NCBI GenBank assembly: GCA_002687355.1
Contig: NYZZ01000041.1
Location: 1-38,155 of the forward strand
Direction: 5' to 3'
Origin: Methanobacteriota archaeon
Lineage (GTDB): Archaea; Thermoplasmatota; Poseidoniia; MGIII; CG-Epi1
DNA: 38,155 nt
Numbering within the stretch: the first letter of the stretch is position 1; every line of letters starts with the position of its first letter. Shown in pieces: positions 27,230 through 36,313 of the stretch. The notes below the pieces were generated by a model that saw only the letters and a program-made list of their open reading frames with translations, did not search any database and was not told the DNA's origin. Made by a program: the position numbers and the translations under genes.

Positions 27230-28831
27230 CTACCGCCTGACTTTGTCTAACGCGTCTTCAATCGAAAGCCGGTTTTGATTCTTAGAATCTCTTTCTCTCA
27301 AAGTTACAGTACCATCTTCTAATGTTTGGTGATCAATGGTCATCGAAAAGAATATTCCTATTTCATCGGCTCTTGCATATCTTCTGCCTATAGATCCTGC
27401 TTCGTCATAGTACGCATCTACACCCATGTCTAATGCAGATTGCAAGATTTCTTGAGCCTTTTCATCCAATCTGTCCTTTGTCATAAGGGGGGCCACGAGC
27501 AAATCATAAGGTGAGGTTTCTTGTGGAAGAGAAATCCATTCTCTTTCCCCATCACGTTTCCAGGAACTTTCCAATAAACAGTACAAAATACGATCCAAAC
27601 CAAAAGATGGCTCTACAACATAAGGAAAGACCATTTCACTTCCTCTTTCCGTTTTTTGAGATAAATATTCTTCTGACAAAACAATAGTCTTTCCGTTAGC
27701 TTTAATAGAAATATCCGGCTCAATATCAACATTTTTGATTGCTTCTAAAATTGACTTCGCTTTGCCTTTGAACTCCTTACCTAATTTTCCAATATTAGGC
27801 ACCCATACTTCCCTTTCTTTTTCAGTGCCGGGTAGAGGAACTCTGAATTCTTTAGAAGAAGAAGAATCGTGTGCAGATAAATCATAATCTCCTCGGTGAG
27901 CAACGCCTACTACCTCTACCCAACCTAAAGAAGTGTAAATCTCTCCATCCCAGCAGTCGCTAGAGTAATGGGCCATTTCATTTGCCCTATGTTGTCTAAA
28001 TCTAAGTTTGTCTTTTGCTACACCAAGACTAGTTAAGAAATTTTGAGTCCTAGCCAAATGTGTTGCGACTAACGAGGAATCAACAATTCCAGAGCTTAAT
28101 GCATTGCCAACTGTTGTTGATTTCTTTTTTCCTTTCGCGGGAACTAGATTAATTTCTATCGATTCAAGGGGATTTGGCAACTCAGGCTCGTCATTCGGCA
28201 AGAAGAAATGCTCCAGCTCGAGTTGTGTGAACTCACGCAGCCGCAATGGCCCCTGTCGCGGTGCAATTTCATTGCGGAAGGCGCGTCCGACCTGTGCTGC
28301 AGCCAGTGGCAGTTTACCTCGATTCTGCCGTAGCAGCCATGGGAAGGCCTGGAAAATCCCCTGCGCAGTCTCGGGCCGCAGGTAGCTAGGGGTGCCGCGA
28401 CCGGCACCAACATTTGTGGAGAACATCAAGTTGAATGGCCGTGGCACGTCGAATTTCCCGCCACAGCTTTCACATTTCTTCCCAGCTAAAGCGACAGCAA
28501 TGCCATCACGGTCAAGAGCCCCCCCACCCTCGACAAGCAGGTCTGCACGATAGAGCTTGTTACACTCGAGACACTCAACAAGCAAATCGTCAAACTCTGA
28601 GAGATGCCCAGATGCCTTGAATAGAGATTCAGGCCCGATGAGTGCACTATCGATTTCAAGCGCGCCGAAACCCAGCACGAAATGCTGTCGCCACAATTCG
28701 ATAATTTTACGGCGTAGCCGCACTCCAACCGGCCCATAGTCAAAGAAGCCGGCAACGCCACCATAGGGTTCGTATGCTGCTTGTAAGATTCCACGCCGCT
28801 TGGCGAGCGCCATAACATCCCGGAAATTCAT
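27230..28831 (-). CDS. glyS: Glycyl-tRNA synthetase (archaeal/eukaryal alpha2 type)
   Basis: MNFRDVMALAKRRGILQAAYEPYGGVAGFFDYGPVG; RPETAQGIFQAF; VVEPSFGLDRILYC; ATG at 28831 rather than the longer ORF-track start. Confidence 0.95.
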   Translation of the reverse strand: MNFRDVMALAKRRGILQAAYEPYGGVAGFFDYGPVGVRLRRKIIELWRQHFVLGFGALEIDSALIGPESLFKASGHLSEFDDLLVECLECNKLYRADLLVEGGGALDRDGIAVALAGKKCESCGGKFDVPRPFNLMFSTNVGAGRGTPSYLRPETAQGIFQAFPWLLRQNRGKLPLAAAQVGRAFRNEIAPRQGPLRLREFTQLELEHFFLPNDEPELPNPLESIEINLVPAKGKKKSTTVGNALSSGIVDSSLVATHLARTQNFLTSLGVAKDKLRFRQHRANEMAHYSSDCWDGEIYTSLGWVEVVGVAHRGDYDLSAHDSSSSKEFRVPLPGTEKEREVWVPNIGKLGKEFKGKAKSILEAIKNVDIEPDISIKANGKTIVLSEEYLSQKTERGSEMVFPYVVEPSFGLDRILYCLLESSWKRDGEREWISLPQETSPYDLLVAPLMTKDRLDEKAQEILQSALDMGVDAYYDEAGSIGRRYARADEIGIFFSMTIDHQTLEDGTVTLRERDSKNQNRLSIEDALDKVRR

Positions 28832-28847
28832 TCTAGCAACACCTGCT

Positions 28848-29864
28848 TCACTCGCACGTGAACCTCGTTGCGAGCACCTTGGCGCGCGGGTCAAAGACAG
28901 CTTCCAGCGGGTCGACCCGGGGCTGCGAAAGCAGAATTCTACCGCCCGGGAGGTCCACGAGGCGCTTGCACTCTTTTGCCTTCTTAAGGGTTTCATCCAA
29001 GCCCCAGCAGGCAAGTTGTAGAAGCACATCTGGCGCCACGTCAGGAAAGACCTCACGGCAGAAGCGCAGCTCTGCCAGCATGTCGAGTGTGCAGAGCATG
29101 CCGTTGTCAGTTCCAACCCCCACATCAACTCCCAGCGCTAGCAGTTCCTCCAGCGGCGGGCGCAGTCCGAAGCGCGCGTTGCTGCGTGGGCAGACCACTA
29201 CTCCGAGTCCCTTTTCGGCGATGGCATGCAGGTCTTCGTCGCTGCAGTTACAGAGGTGCACCAAGACGTCTGGTTCGTGCTCTAGCATAAGCTCTAGCGA
29301 CTCACGCTCAACCTCGGAAAAATGGAGTGCTACGAGGCCGCCGAAAACGCGCGCCTCGATCGCCATGCGATGCCCTGCCCCAGAAGCTAGATCTTTTAGT
29401 CCGGACAACCCCGCATTGCGGCTCGGCAACGGCCATCCACCGTTCGCGCGACCGAACGGAATTACCTGCGGCGCGCCTTGTTCAACACACCATCCTGCAT
29501 CAGCGGCGCCCCGCGACAGCTGCTCCAGTCCCAGTTCGCCTCCTTCACGGAAGTCGAGTATTAGTGCGGTGCCGCTGTCGGCAGCCTCGCGCAGCCCGGC
29601 TGTAATCGAGGCTGCAACGTCAGCATCGGCGAGCCAGCGCTGTTTGAAGCCATCTGGACCAACTAGCTCTGCCAACAGCTTATCGGGCACTTCGCCGCGC
29701 GCTAGAGTGTCACCCAGATGTGTGTGGCAGTTGCGAAACGGCGGCAGGATAACACCCTCCGTCGCTGGTCCCGGAGGCTCTCCATCTCCATTTTCTCCAT
29801 TCCCAGGGTCGAACCACCCATCTATGAATCCGTTCGCAGTTAGGACCGGACCGGCCCAGAGCAT
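28848..29864 (-). CDS. Amidohydrolase-superfamily metal-dependent hydrolase
   Basis: PPFRNCHTHLGD, EARVFGGLVALHFSE, VVCPRSNARFGLRPPLEELLALGVDVGVGTDN. Confidence 0.82.
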   Translation of the reverse strand: MLWAGPVLTANGFIDGWFDPGNGENGDGEPPGPATEGVILPPFRNCHTHLGDTLARGEVPDKLLAELVGPDGFKQRWLADADVAASITAGLREAADSGTALILDFREGGELGLEQLSRGAADAGWCVEQGAPQVIPFGRANGGWPLPSRNAGLSGLKDLASGAGHRMAIEARVFGGLVALHFSEVERESLELMLEHEPDVLVHLCNCSDEDLHAIAEKGLGVVVCPRSNARFGLRPPLEELLALGVDVGVGTDNGMLCTLDMLAELRFCREVFPDVAPDVLLQLACWGLDETLKKAKECKRLVDLPGGRILLSQPRVDPLEAVFDPRAKVLATRFTCE

Positions 29865-30706
29865 CAGAGCGCCGCAGCAATAGCGGGCGCAATTGAGTAG
29901 CGAGTATAGACGCCCTCGAGAGTATCGGAGCTGAGGATATCATCGCAAACGCGGAGCCGGTTGGCAGCATCCTCGATGAACAGTCCATGGGTGCACGCCG
30001 CGAGTACTTGCCCCGCGCCTGCGTCTTTGAGCAGCCGCCCCGCCGAGGCGATGGTGCCGCCAGTCGAAATAATATCGTCTAGAATTACCACCGTTAGTCC
30101 CTTGACCGTTACTTTACCCGAGCCGGTCTCAACGGTGCGGTCGTCCACACGGACTTTGGACATGACGTGTAGCGGTGCCTTCAATTCCTTAGCGGCACGT
30201 GCACACCACTCGCGCGCCCCCTCATCAGGAGCTACAACTAGTCCCGGCTTGAATCCCTTCAGGTAGCGCACAGCTTCCTGTAGCCCATCGATGTCCTGTG
30301 TAGGGCAGCCGAAGAAAGAAAGCACTTCATCGGTATGGACCGAAACGGTGAAGACCCTGTCACTCAGCGCCCCAACAGGTCTCGCTACAGCGCGCGCCGA
30401 AATAGCTTCACCTCTCTGGAAAGTGCGCTCCTGTCGCGCGTATCCCATGTAGGGAATTATGGTTGTAATGCTCTTTGCGCCAGACTCGCGCAACGCCTCG
30501 AGAATCAACAGCAACTCGACGATACTCTCATCGGGGAAGGTATTCTGCACTACAGTAACGTCATGACCAGCAACATTCCGCAGAACACGCACGTAGCGCT
30601 CCCCATCGGGGAAACGTTTGTTAATTACGCCGCAGAACTCGGCGCCAGTCTCCTGCGCTAGCGCCACGCCGAGCCGCTGGTGAGTTGAACCACTGACAAC
30701 GAACAT
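29864..30706 (-). CDS. prs: Ribose-phosphate pyrophosphokinase
   Basis: KRFPDGERYVRVL, IPYMGYARQERTFQRGEAISARAVA, VVILDDIISTGGTIASA. Confidence 0.94.
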   Translation of the reverse strand: MFVVSGSTHQRLGVALAQETGAEFCGVINKRFPDGERYVRVLRNVAGHDVTVVQNTFPDESIVELLLILEALRESGAKSITTIIPYMGYARQERTFQRGEAISARAVARPVGALSDRVFTVSVHTDEVLSFFGCPTQDIDGLQEAVRYLKGFKPGLVVAPDEGAREWCARAAKELKAPLHVMSKVRVDDRTVETGSGKVTVKGLTVVILDDIISTGGTIASAGRLLKDAGAGQVLAACTHGLFIEDAANRLRVCDDILSSDTLEGVYTRYSIAPAIAAAL

Positions 30707-30828
30707 TACGCCGCGATTCAGGGACGGCTATTACCGCTTGCGGGGTCTGAATTCGCCGGTAGCTGTAGTGGAACGCGTGTGCCCCCGTCTATCGCGCACG
30801 CCGGCAAACGGGAACTAAGTGGCGTGAT

Positions 30829-31887
30829 ATGTTTTACAAGGTGCCCCTTGCCGTATCCATGGCAGACGCCCCAGAAGCGACAGCCTCCAACAACGTTGCG
30901 GTGATCTTTTGCGGTGGCACCGGCAGGTGTGGCACCAACGTGCTCAAGCACGTATTCGCACGCCATCCAGATGTTTACGCACTACCCTTCGAGGTTCGCT
31001 TTCTGCTCGACCCCGGAGGCATCATTGATTTTTACACTAGCTTCTCTACTTCTTGGTCTCCCTTCCTCGCTGATGACCGCATCCAACGTCTGCAGACGCT
31101 ACTGACCGACGTGGAACGCGAGCAGCTGGTACATCGTCTTCCTGATTGGCTCGCACTACGCTGCGACCGAGGCCGTTGGATCGCACCGCGCCGCTATGCA
31201 GGATGGGATTTAGCACGTCACCTGCCCCACTTCCGCACACACAATCGACGCCTGCTGCGCGCACTGGTGGAGTTCAGCTACGACGGAGTCTGGCCTGGCA
31301 CCGCCAGCTACACAGTTGCTCCCGAGGTAGCGTTTGCACCACCGCAGGCACCGAATGAGTTGCGTGATCTGCTCAGCAACTACCTAACTACACTCTTCGA
31401 AGAACTGTTGCAGAATACCAACCACAGGGTGCTTTTCCTAGATGAGACCTGGGCTTTACTTTTCATGCGCGAGCTGCACGAGTTGCTTCCCCGCGCACGT
31501 TTCATCCACATGCTGCGAGATCCGCGCGACGTAATCGCCTCGCTCAGCCAGCAGCGGTGGGCCCCTCGAGACCGCGTAGAGGCGACGCACTTCTATCTAG
31601 AACTTATGGATCGTATCCTCGCCCACCGTCAGGACTTGGGGTCACGCTACTACGAAGTTCGGCTCGAGGCCTTGATAGCTGACCCTCGTCTGACCATCAC
31701 TAACATCTGCGAGTTCCTCGGTCTGACATTTACCAAGGAGCTACTGGAGGTCGACTTGAGCCAGTCACACAGCGACCGCTGGCGTAGTGAATTCAACGCC
31801 CACGAACAGCAAACCATCAATGCACTAGTGAAAGAGAAGCTTCTGCTGCTAGGCTACCCATCTGAGAATGAGCCTGTGGAGAACTAG
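30829..31887 (+). CDS. Sulfotransferase-family protein
   Basis: P-loop-like FCGGTGRCGTNVLKHVFARHPDV; ARFIHMLRDPRDVIASL; YYEVRLEALIADPRLTITNICEFLGL. Confidence 0.8.
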   Translation: MFYKVPLAVSMADAPEATASNNVAVIFCGGTGRCGTNVLKHVFARHPDVYALPFEVRFLLDPGGIIDFYTSFSTSWSPFLADDRIQRLQTLLTDVEREQLVHRLPDWLALRCDRGRWIAPRRYAGWDLARHLPHFRTHNRRLLRALVEFSYDGVWPGTASYTVAPEVAFAPPQAPNELRDLLSNYLTTLFEELLQNTNHRVLFLDETWALLFMRELHELLPRARFIHMLRDPRDVIASLSQQRWAPRDRVEATHFYLELMDRILAHRQDLGSRYYEVRLEALIADPRLTITNICEFLGLTFTKELLEVDLSQSHSDRWRSEFNAHEQQTINALVKEKLLLLGYPSENEPVEN

Positions 31888-33089
31888 TTTACTTGGGGGA
31901 GATGCCGCGTCGCGCTCAGCGCATCGATTAGCGCTAGTAGTTTCGGTTCCTGTCGCTCCCAACAGAGTTGCTCTGTGAAGGCGCGTTGTGCCCGGCGTCG
32001 CAGCTGCGGCAGCGCTTTCGATGCCTCTAACGCCAACAACACCTTACCCACTTGGTCCGGCTCTCCACCTTTGAAAACGAGTCCAGCACCGGAAGCCCGT
32101 ACCAACCGCGCCCGCTCGCGGAAGTTACGCGTCAGCACAGGCACTCCGCAGGCGAAATAATCGATGATTTTCTGGGGGATTGCCAAGTGTGCCCAGAGCA
32201 CTCGATTGTATTGGATGATGCCGATATCAAGTGTCTGCAAATAGTGGTGCACTTGGCGATAGTCTACTATCGGATGGAACACGAACCTTGCCGCCACGCC
32301 GGAGGCGACAGCGTGTGTAGCAAGCGCCTCACGCACATTGGTAGGCCCACCTAGAATCAGCACCTTCAGTCGCGATTCGGAGTCATGTTGATGTACAAAC
32401 TCGACTGCCTCGATCAGCATCTCGAGGCGCTTGTTCTGTAGATTTCCCACAAAGCCCACCACCACATCGCTGGGGCTGAACCCGAGCTCGCGACGCACTT
32501 CGGCACGGGGTCGGAAGACGAGGGATTCGACCTCACGACGCGTTCGTGCAGTGAGCAGCACGCGGCACTCTTTGCCTCTCCGCCGGAACCGGAGCGCCAG
32601 CGTTTCACAGACCGTTACTACTGCGTCCACAGCCGGCAGCAAGGTTCGCTCGAGTAACTTCGTAGCGAAGCCCAGTGCGGGGTTCGTCTGGGCTTCCATG
32701 GCAGGCCAGTCCTCATGGGAGTCGTAGATTAGCCCGTACCTTTGGAATAGCCGGCCAGTTACTGCAGCGGGGAGCATTTCTAAATCGGCAGCGATTACCA
32801 CGTCGGGATTGAAAACGGCCAGCCGCCGGAGCATCTGCCGCACCAGCGCTAGATAGCTAGGTATCTTGAGCGGAAACGGGCGTGATTCTGCACTCAGTTT
32901 TTGATAGAGGCGGTGGAACGTTACCCCCTCATAACTCCCTGTTAACTCACGAAACGGTTGTCGCCGGGCCCAACATAGCACTTCTACCGTATGCCCTCGT
33001 GCAACGCACGATTGCGCTTCGAGTAGGACCCTCCGGTCGAGCTTAGGCTCGAGCAGATCATACCCCAGTAGGAAAGCGATGCGACTCAC
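31884..33089 (-). CDS. Glycosyltransferase family 1/4-like
   Basis: GLIYDSHEDWPAMEAQ, VVGFVGNLQNKRLEMLIEAV, IPQKIIDYFACGVPVL. Confidence 0.86.
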   Translation of the reverse strand: MSRIAFLLGYDLLEPKLDRRVLLEAQSCVARGHTVEVLCWARRQPFRELTGSYEGVTFHRLYQKLSAESRPFPLKIPSYLALVRQMLRRLAVFNPDVVIAADLEMLPAAVTGRLFQRYGLIYDSHEDWPAMEAQTNPALGFATKLLERTLLPAVDAVVTVCETLALRFRRRGKECRVLLTARTRREVESLVFRPRAEVRRELGFSPSDVVVGFVGNLQNKRLEMLIEAVEFVHQHDSESRLKVLILGGPTNVREALATHAVASGVAARFVFHPIVDYRQVHHYLQTLDIGIIQYNRVLWAHLAIPQKIIDYFACGVPVLTRNFRERARLVRASGAGLVFKGGEPDQVGKVLLALEASKALPQLRRRAQRAFTEQLCWERQEPKLLALIDALSATRHLPQVN

Positions 33090-33856
33090 AACATACCGTC
33101 CAGTCGGACCCTAAGTGTTTCAAATCCCTCAGCATATTCTGTGGCGAGACGGATTCCGCGCATGCGCACAACCGAGCGGAAGAATTTCGCATCAAAGTAG
33201 GGATTATGCTTCTGGCTGGCGTAGCATTCCAGCGCTTCAATTTTCTTTCGCACATGCCGCTCCTCGAGCGAAACGAAGCAATTCAGTTTGATTTCGAGAT
33301 TATTCCATGGCAGTTCGTAACCCAGCAGTGTACAGTTACGGAAGGCACGTAGTGCCTCGGCGGTCACGACACCATGGTCCTGATGGATGTCGGTCGTGGC
33401 AGGAGTGAAAACAAGCTCATACTGGTTCTGCCGCGAATGGTCGTAGAGCGACTGTAGGATTTCCTGCCGGTCGCGCGGAAAATGACGAGTATAGAAATCG
33501 AGGATTTCGTGAGTAGTGCCTAGAATCCCACTGGAGCGCGCTGCTTCATCGACCAAACTGGGGTATCGCTCGGCAACAGCGCTGAAGCAGAGAATATGCA
33601 CAGACCACCCCCGCTCAACCAATTTAGCGATGGCTCCACCACACCCGAGCTCAGCATCATCGGTGTGCGGACTTAGTACCAGCGCACGTCGCTGTCGACC
33701 CGAGTCGACCTTTTCGGAAACGGCTTCGCGCACCAGTTCACTGATTGGTCGCCCTTGCTCTGTAGCGAGTTCCTTCAGTGACGCCCACTTCTCGCTATGC
33801 GAGTTGGTAATCGAGAGCAAGAACTGCTCCGGTTTGTTCTCCTTCTTCCAAACCAT
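33086..33856 (-). CDS. PIG-L family deacetylase with N-terminal ribbon-helix-helix-like segment
   Basis: ALVLSPHTDDAELGCGG; FTPATTDIHQDHGVV; N-terminal EKWASLKELATEQGRPISELVREAVSEKV; ATG at 33856 chosen. Confidence 0.82.
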   Translation of the reverse strand: MVWKKENKPEQFLLSITNSHSEKWASLKELATEQGRPISELVREAVSEKVDSGRQRRALVLSPHTDDAELGCGGAIAKLVERGWSVHILCFSAVAERYPSLVDEAARSSGILGTTHEILDFYTRHFPRDRQEILQSLYDHSRQNQYELVFTPATTDIHQDHGVVTAEALRAFRNCTLLGYELPWNNLEIKLNCFVSLEERHVRKKIEALECYASQKHNPYFDAKFFRSVVRMRGIRLATEYAEGFETLRVRLDGML

Positions 33857-33877
33857 TCCTATATCCCTGCACAATTG

Positions 33878-33887
33878 GTTATATAAC
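33878..33887. promoter_or_regulatory. Symmetric TATA element GTTATATAAC between divergent genes
   Basis: Perfect 10-bp palindrome; about 22 nt from ATG 33905 (+) and about 26 nt from ATG 33856 (-), measured from its centre. Confidence 0.6.
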
Positions 33888-33904
33888 TGTATTGTTACCG
33901 CTGT

Positions 33905-34483
33905 ATGGGATTTCAGCTAGACAGACGCGTCTACGAGCCGGCAGAGGACAGCCAGTTGCTCTGCGCGACACTAGAGAAGGCGGTAGCGCACTTTCCAGAA
34001 TTACGTGGCTGTGTTCTGGAGCTGGGTACTGGCAGTGGTATTGTCGCACTAACTCTTGCGTCATTAGGTGCGACCGTTACGGCGACCGACCTGAATCCAT
34101 ATGCTGTCGCACTGGCACGTAGCAACGCCCAGGAACAAGACCTCACAATTGAGTTCCTGCAAGGGGATCTCTTCAAGCCAATCGGTGGTCGCAAGTTTGA
34201 CGCGATTGTCTGTAACCCTCCCTACTTGCCACCGAGCGACGACTACGATGATCGCTGGCTGGCGCTGGCAGTCGAAGGCGGTCCTAGCGGCATCGAATTT
34301 ACGCAGCGATTGCTCATTAATGCGCCGCGTAATTTGCATCCGGAAGGAGGAGTATGGCTGGTAATCTCGAGCTTGGCAGGGGACCTGCCAGCCGGGTGGG
34401 AACGTAAGCGATTCGACACACAGAATTTCGAAGGTGAAAACCTGTGCGTAGAACGACTGTCACGCTCGACGATAAATATTTAA
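33905..34483 (+). CDS. HemK/Mtq2-like class I SAM methyltransferase
   Basis: VYEPAEDSQLL, VLELGTGSGIVALTLA, FDAIVCNPPYLP. Confidence 0.9.
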   Translation: MGFQLDRRVYEPAEDSQLLCATLEKAVAHFPELRGCVLELGTGSGIVALTLASLGATVTATDLNPYAVALARSNAQEQDLTIEFLQGDLFKPIGGRKFDAIVCNPPYLPPSDDYDDRWLALAVEGGPSGIEFTQRLLINAPRNLHPEGGVWLVISSLAGDLPAGWERKRFDTQNFEGENLCVERLSRSTINI

Positions 34484-34503
34484 ATAAAACCGGTGCCTTT
34501 TTC

Positions 34504-35154
34504 CTAGTCGTGGTCTGGGAAACGGTGAATGTAGCGCAGCTGCGGCAGCGCGCTCGCTAGCTTAAGACCGCGCAGCAGGATTTGCCCGAAAGGAAGTGCC
34601 ATAACAGAATAAATCATAATCCAGTGCGGCAGAAACCAGAGTCGCTCCTGTAGCCCCCAGTGCGGTTCCCACGGCAGCGAGAGTGCCTGCACCGGTAGCC
34701 CCGCTACAAAGTTGTAGAGCCACATGATGATGGGAATTGCAATCAACATAGTGAAGACCATTGGTTTCATCTGGTTAGCCATCATTCCCGACTGCAGCAT
34801 CAGTACCTCCGGTTGCATCTTCATCAGCTTCTGTACACGTGCTTGCTGGCCTTCCTTGCGCGCGTCGCTCAAGGCTTTGTTGTATGCCTGCATCTTCAGC
34901 TGCACGTCAGCCATCTGTTCCCAGTCAACCAGCAGATGTCGAATAAAAGTCGTCCCTGCAATCATAACCATCCCTGCCAGCAGGATTGTCAGTGCTGGGT
35001 AATTGCCATCGAACCCGATGCGCGGCTCGAGGGTTAACTCCGCAACTTCACCCATCACCACTCGCAGCCCGGGATTAACGATGATATAGAGCATCAAGAA
35101 CATGGTCAGGAACATCCCTCCCATTGCTGGGGGCTGTTGCGAAGAATCGCTCAT
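34504..35154 (-). CDS. DUF106 / EMC3-TMCO1-YidC superfamily membrane insertase
   Basis: TM-coiled coil-TM topology; position downstream of adkA in the secY operon. Confidence 0.8.
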   Translation of the reverse strand: MSDSSQQPPAMGGMFLTMFLMLYIIVNPGLRVVMGEVAELTLEPRIGFDGNYPALTILLAGMVMIAGTTFIRHLLVDWEQMADVQLKMQAYNKALSDARKEGQQARVQKLMKMQPEVLMLQSGMMANQMKPMVFTMLIAIPIIMWLYNFVAGLPVQALSLPWEPHWGLQERLWFLPHWIMIYSVMALPFGQILLRGLKLASALPQLRYIHRFPDHD

Positions 35155-35684
35155 GAAAGTAGATCCTGGAATTGTGCCACTGCCTCGTCAATTCTACCGT
35201 CGTGGTTCTCTACTACAGCAACGGTGGCGCCAACCATGACTGCGCCGGCTGCGGCGAAGGCTCGGTTCACCTCCTGATGCGTTGCCACGTCATCGACGTC
35301 GCGCTGACGGGTCACGTCCTTCGCACGACGACCGGCAATCTCGGTGGGCGTGGCTTCGACCATCACGATAATTGCTGGTGACATGGCACGCAGCGTCCAC
35401 TCTGGTAAACCTGGTAAGTAACCGCGCTTAGTAAGGATAGAAGTATGCGTGTCAACTACTACGTTACCCATGGAGGTTATTTTTTCGCCAGCCAAACGCT
35501 GCAGCCGCTGTTGTTCGGCCACCGGTAACTTGCGCATCTGGTCACGGTCTGGTACACCTTCGGACTGCGCGACTTCAAACATAATGTCACCAAAATTAAC
35601 GATGGCATAACCAGCCTCTGACGCTCCACCCATGACAGTGGACTTGCCTACTCCCGGCACTCCGGTAACAACAACAACCCCCAT
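35151..35684 (-). CDS. adkA: Archaeal-type adenylate kinase
   Basis: MGVVVVTGVPGVGKSTVM; NFGDIMFEVA; DRDQMRKL; VVVDTHTSI. Confidence 0.93.
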   Translation of the reverse strand: MGVVVVTGVPGVGKSTVMGGASEAGYAIVNFGDIMFEVAQSEGVPDRDQMRKLPVAEQQRLQRLAGEKITSMGNVVVDTHTSILTKRGYLPGLPEWTLRAMSPAIIVMVEATPTEIAGRRAKDVTRQRDVDDVATHQEVNRAFAAAGAVMVGATVAVVENHDGRIDEAVAQFQDLLS

Positions 35685-36313
35685 CAATCACCGAGTCGGT
35701 TGGTCTTCTTCAGGTTTTCCGGCAATTCCATAATCTGTGCTGGCACACCCATTGCCATTTTCCAGGCGGGTACATCGCGCGTAACGATTGCACCGCCAGC
35801 GATGAAGGCCCCCTCACCAATCGTGATGCCCGGCATCAGTGTTGCGTTGGCACCAATGGTAACATCATTCTCCAGCGTAACAGCCTCAAGTTTGTAGACG
35901 GTCCGCAGAGGAGTCCGATCATTTGTAAGCGTCGCATTCGGACCGAGGAAGCAGCGATTGCCAAGGCGTGAACCAGTCGGGATATAAGCTCCAGTTTGCA
36001 AGCTGCAGTGATCGCCGATGCGGCAATCGTTGTCAACGGTCACTCCGGTGCCAATGAGGCTACCGTTGCCGACCGTGGTATCCTCGCGCACCAGCCAGCC
36101 GTGGCCGCTGCGTACAGAATTGCCGAGTCGCGCGCGGGAGTAGAGAGTCCCGGCACGCAGCGTGCAATTGTCACCGACTGTCGCGCCGGAAATTTCAGCC
36201 TCGCGGTCGCTGCCGAGCAGTGGCAGCTCGTCGCTATCGGGATAACCAATGACGACACCAGGGTCGAGTAAGCAGTCCTTACCAACTATCGAGCCGCCGA
36301 TAACGCGCGCCAT
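35684..36313 (-). CDS. Left-handed beta-helix (hexapeptide repeat) acyltransferase-like protein
   Basis: Repeated [VIL]GxxxxI hexads, e.g. NDVTIGANATLMPGITIGEGAFIAGGAIVTRDVP. Confidence 0.82.
   Translation of the reverse strand: MARVIGGSIVGKDCLLDPGVVIGYPDSDELPLLGSDREAEISGATVGDNCTLRAGTLYSRARLGNSVRSGHGWLVREDTTVGNGSLIGTGVTVDNDCRIGDHCSLQTGAYIPTGSRLGNRCFLGPNATLTNDRTPLRTVYKLEAVTLENDVTIGANATLMPGITIGEGAFIAGGAIVTRDVPAWKMAMGVPAQIMELPENLKKTNRLGD

Noticed and set aside
28832-29128. Upstream extension of the GlyRS ORF
   Set aside because: Overlaps the amidohydrolase gene; GlyRS homology begins at MNFRDVMALAKRRG (ATG 28831).
28858-29883. 341-aa plus-strand ORF
   Set aside because: Antisense to the well-supported amidohydrolase; Ser/Pro/Arg-rich composition typical of a GC-rich shadow frame.
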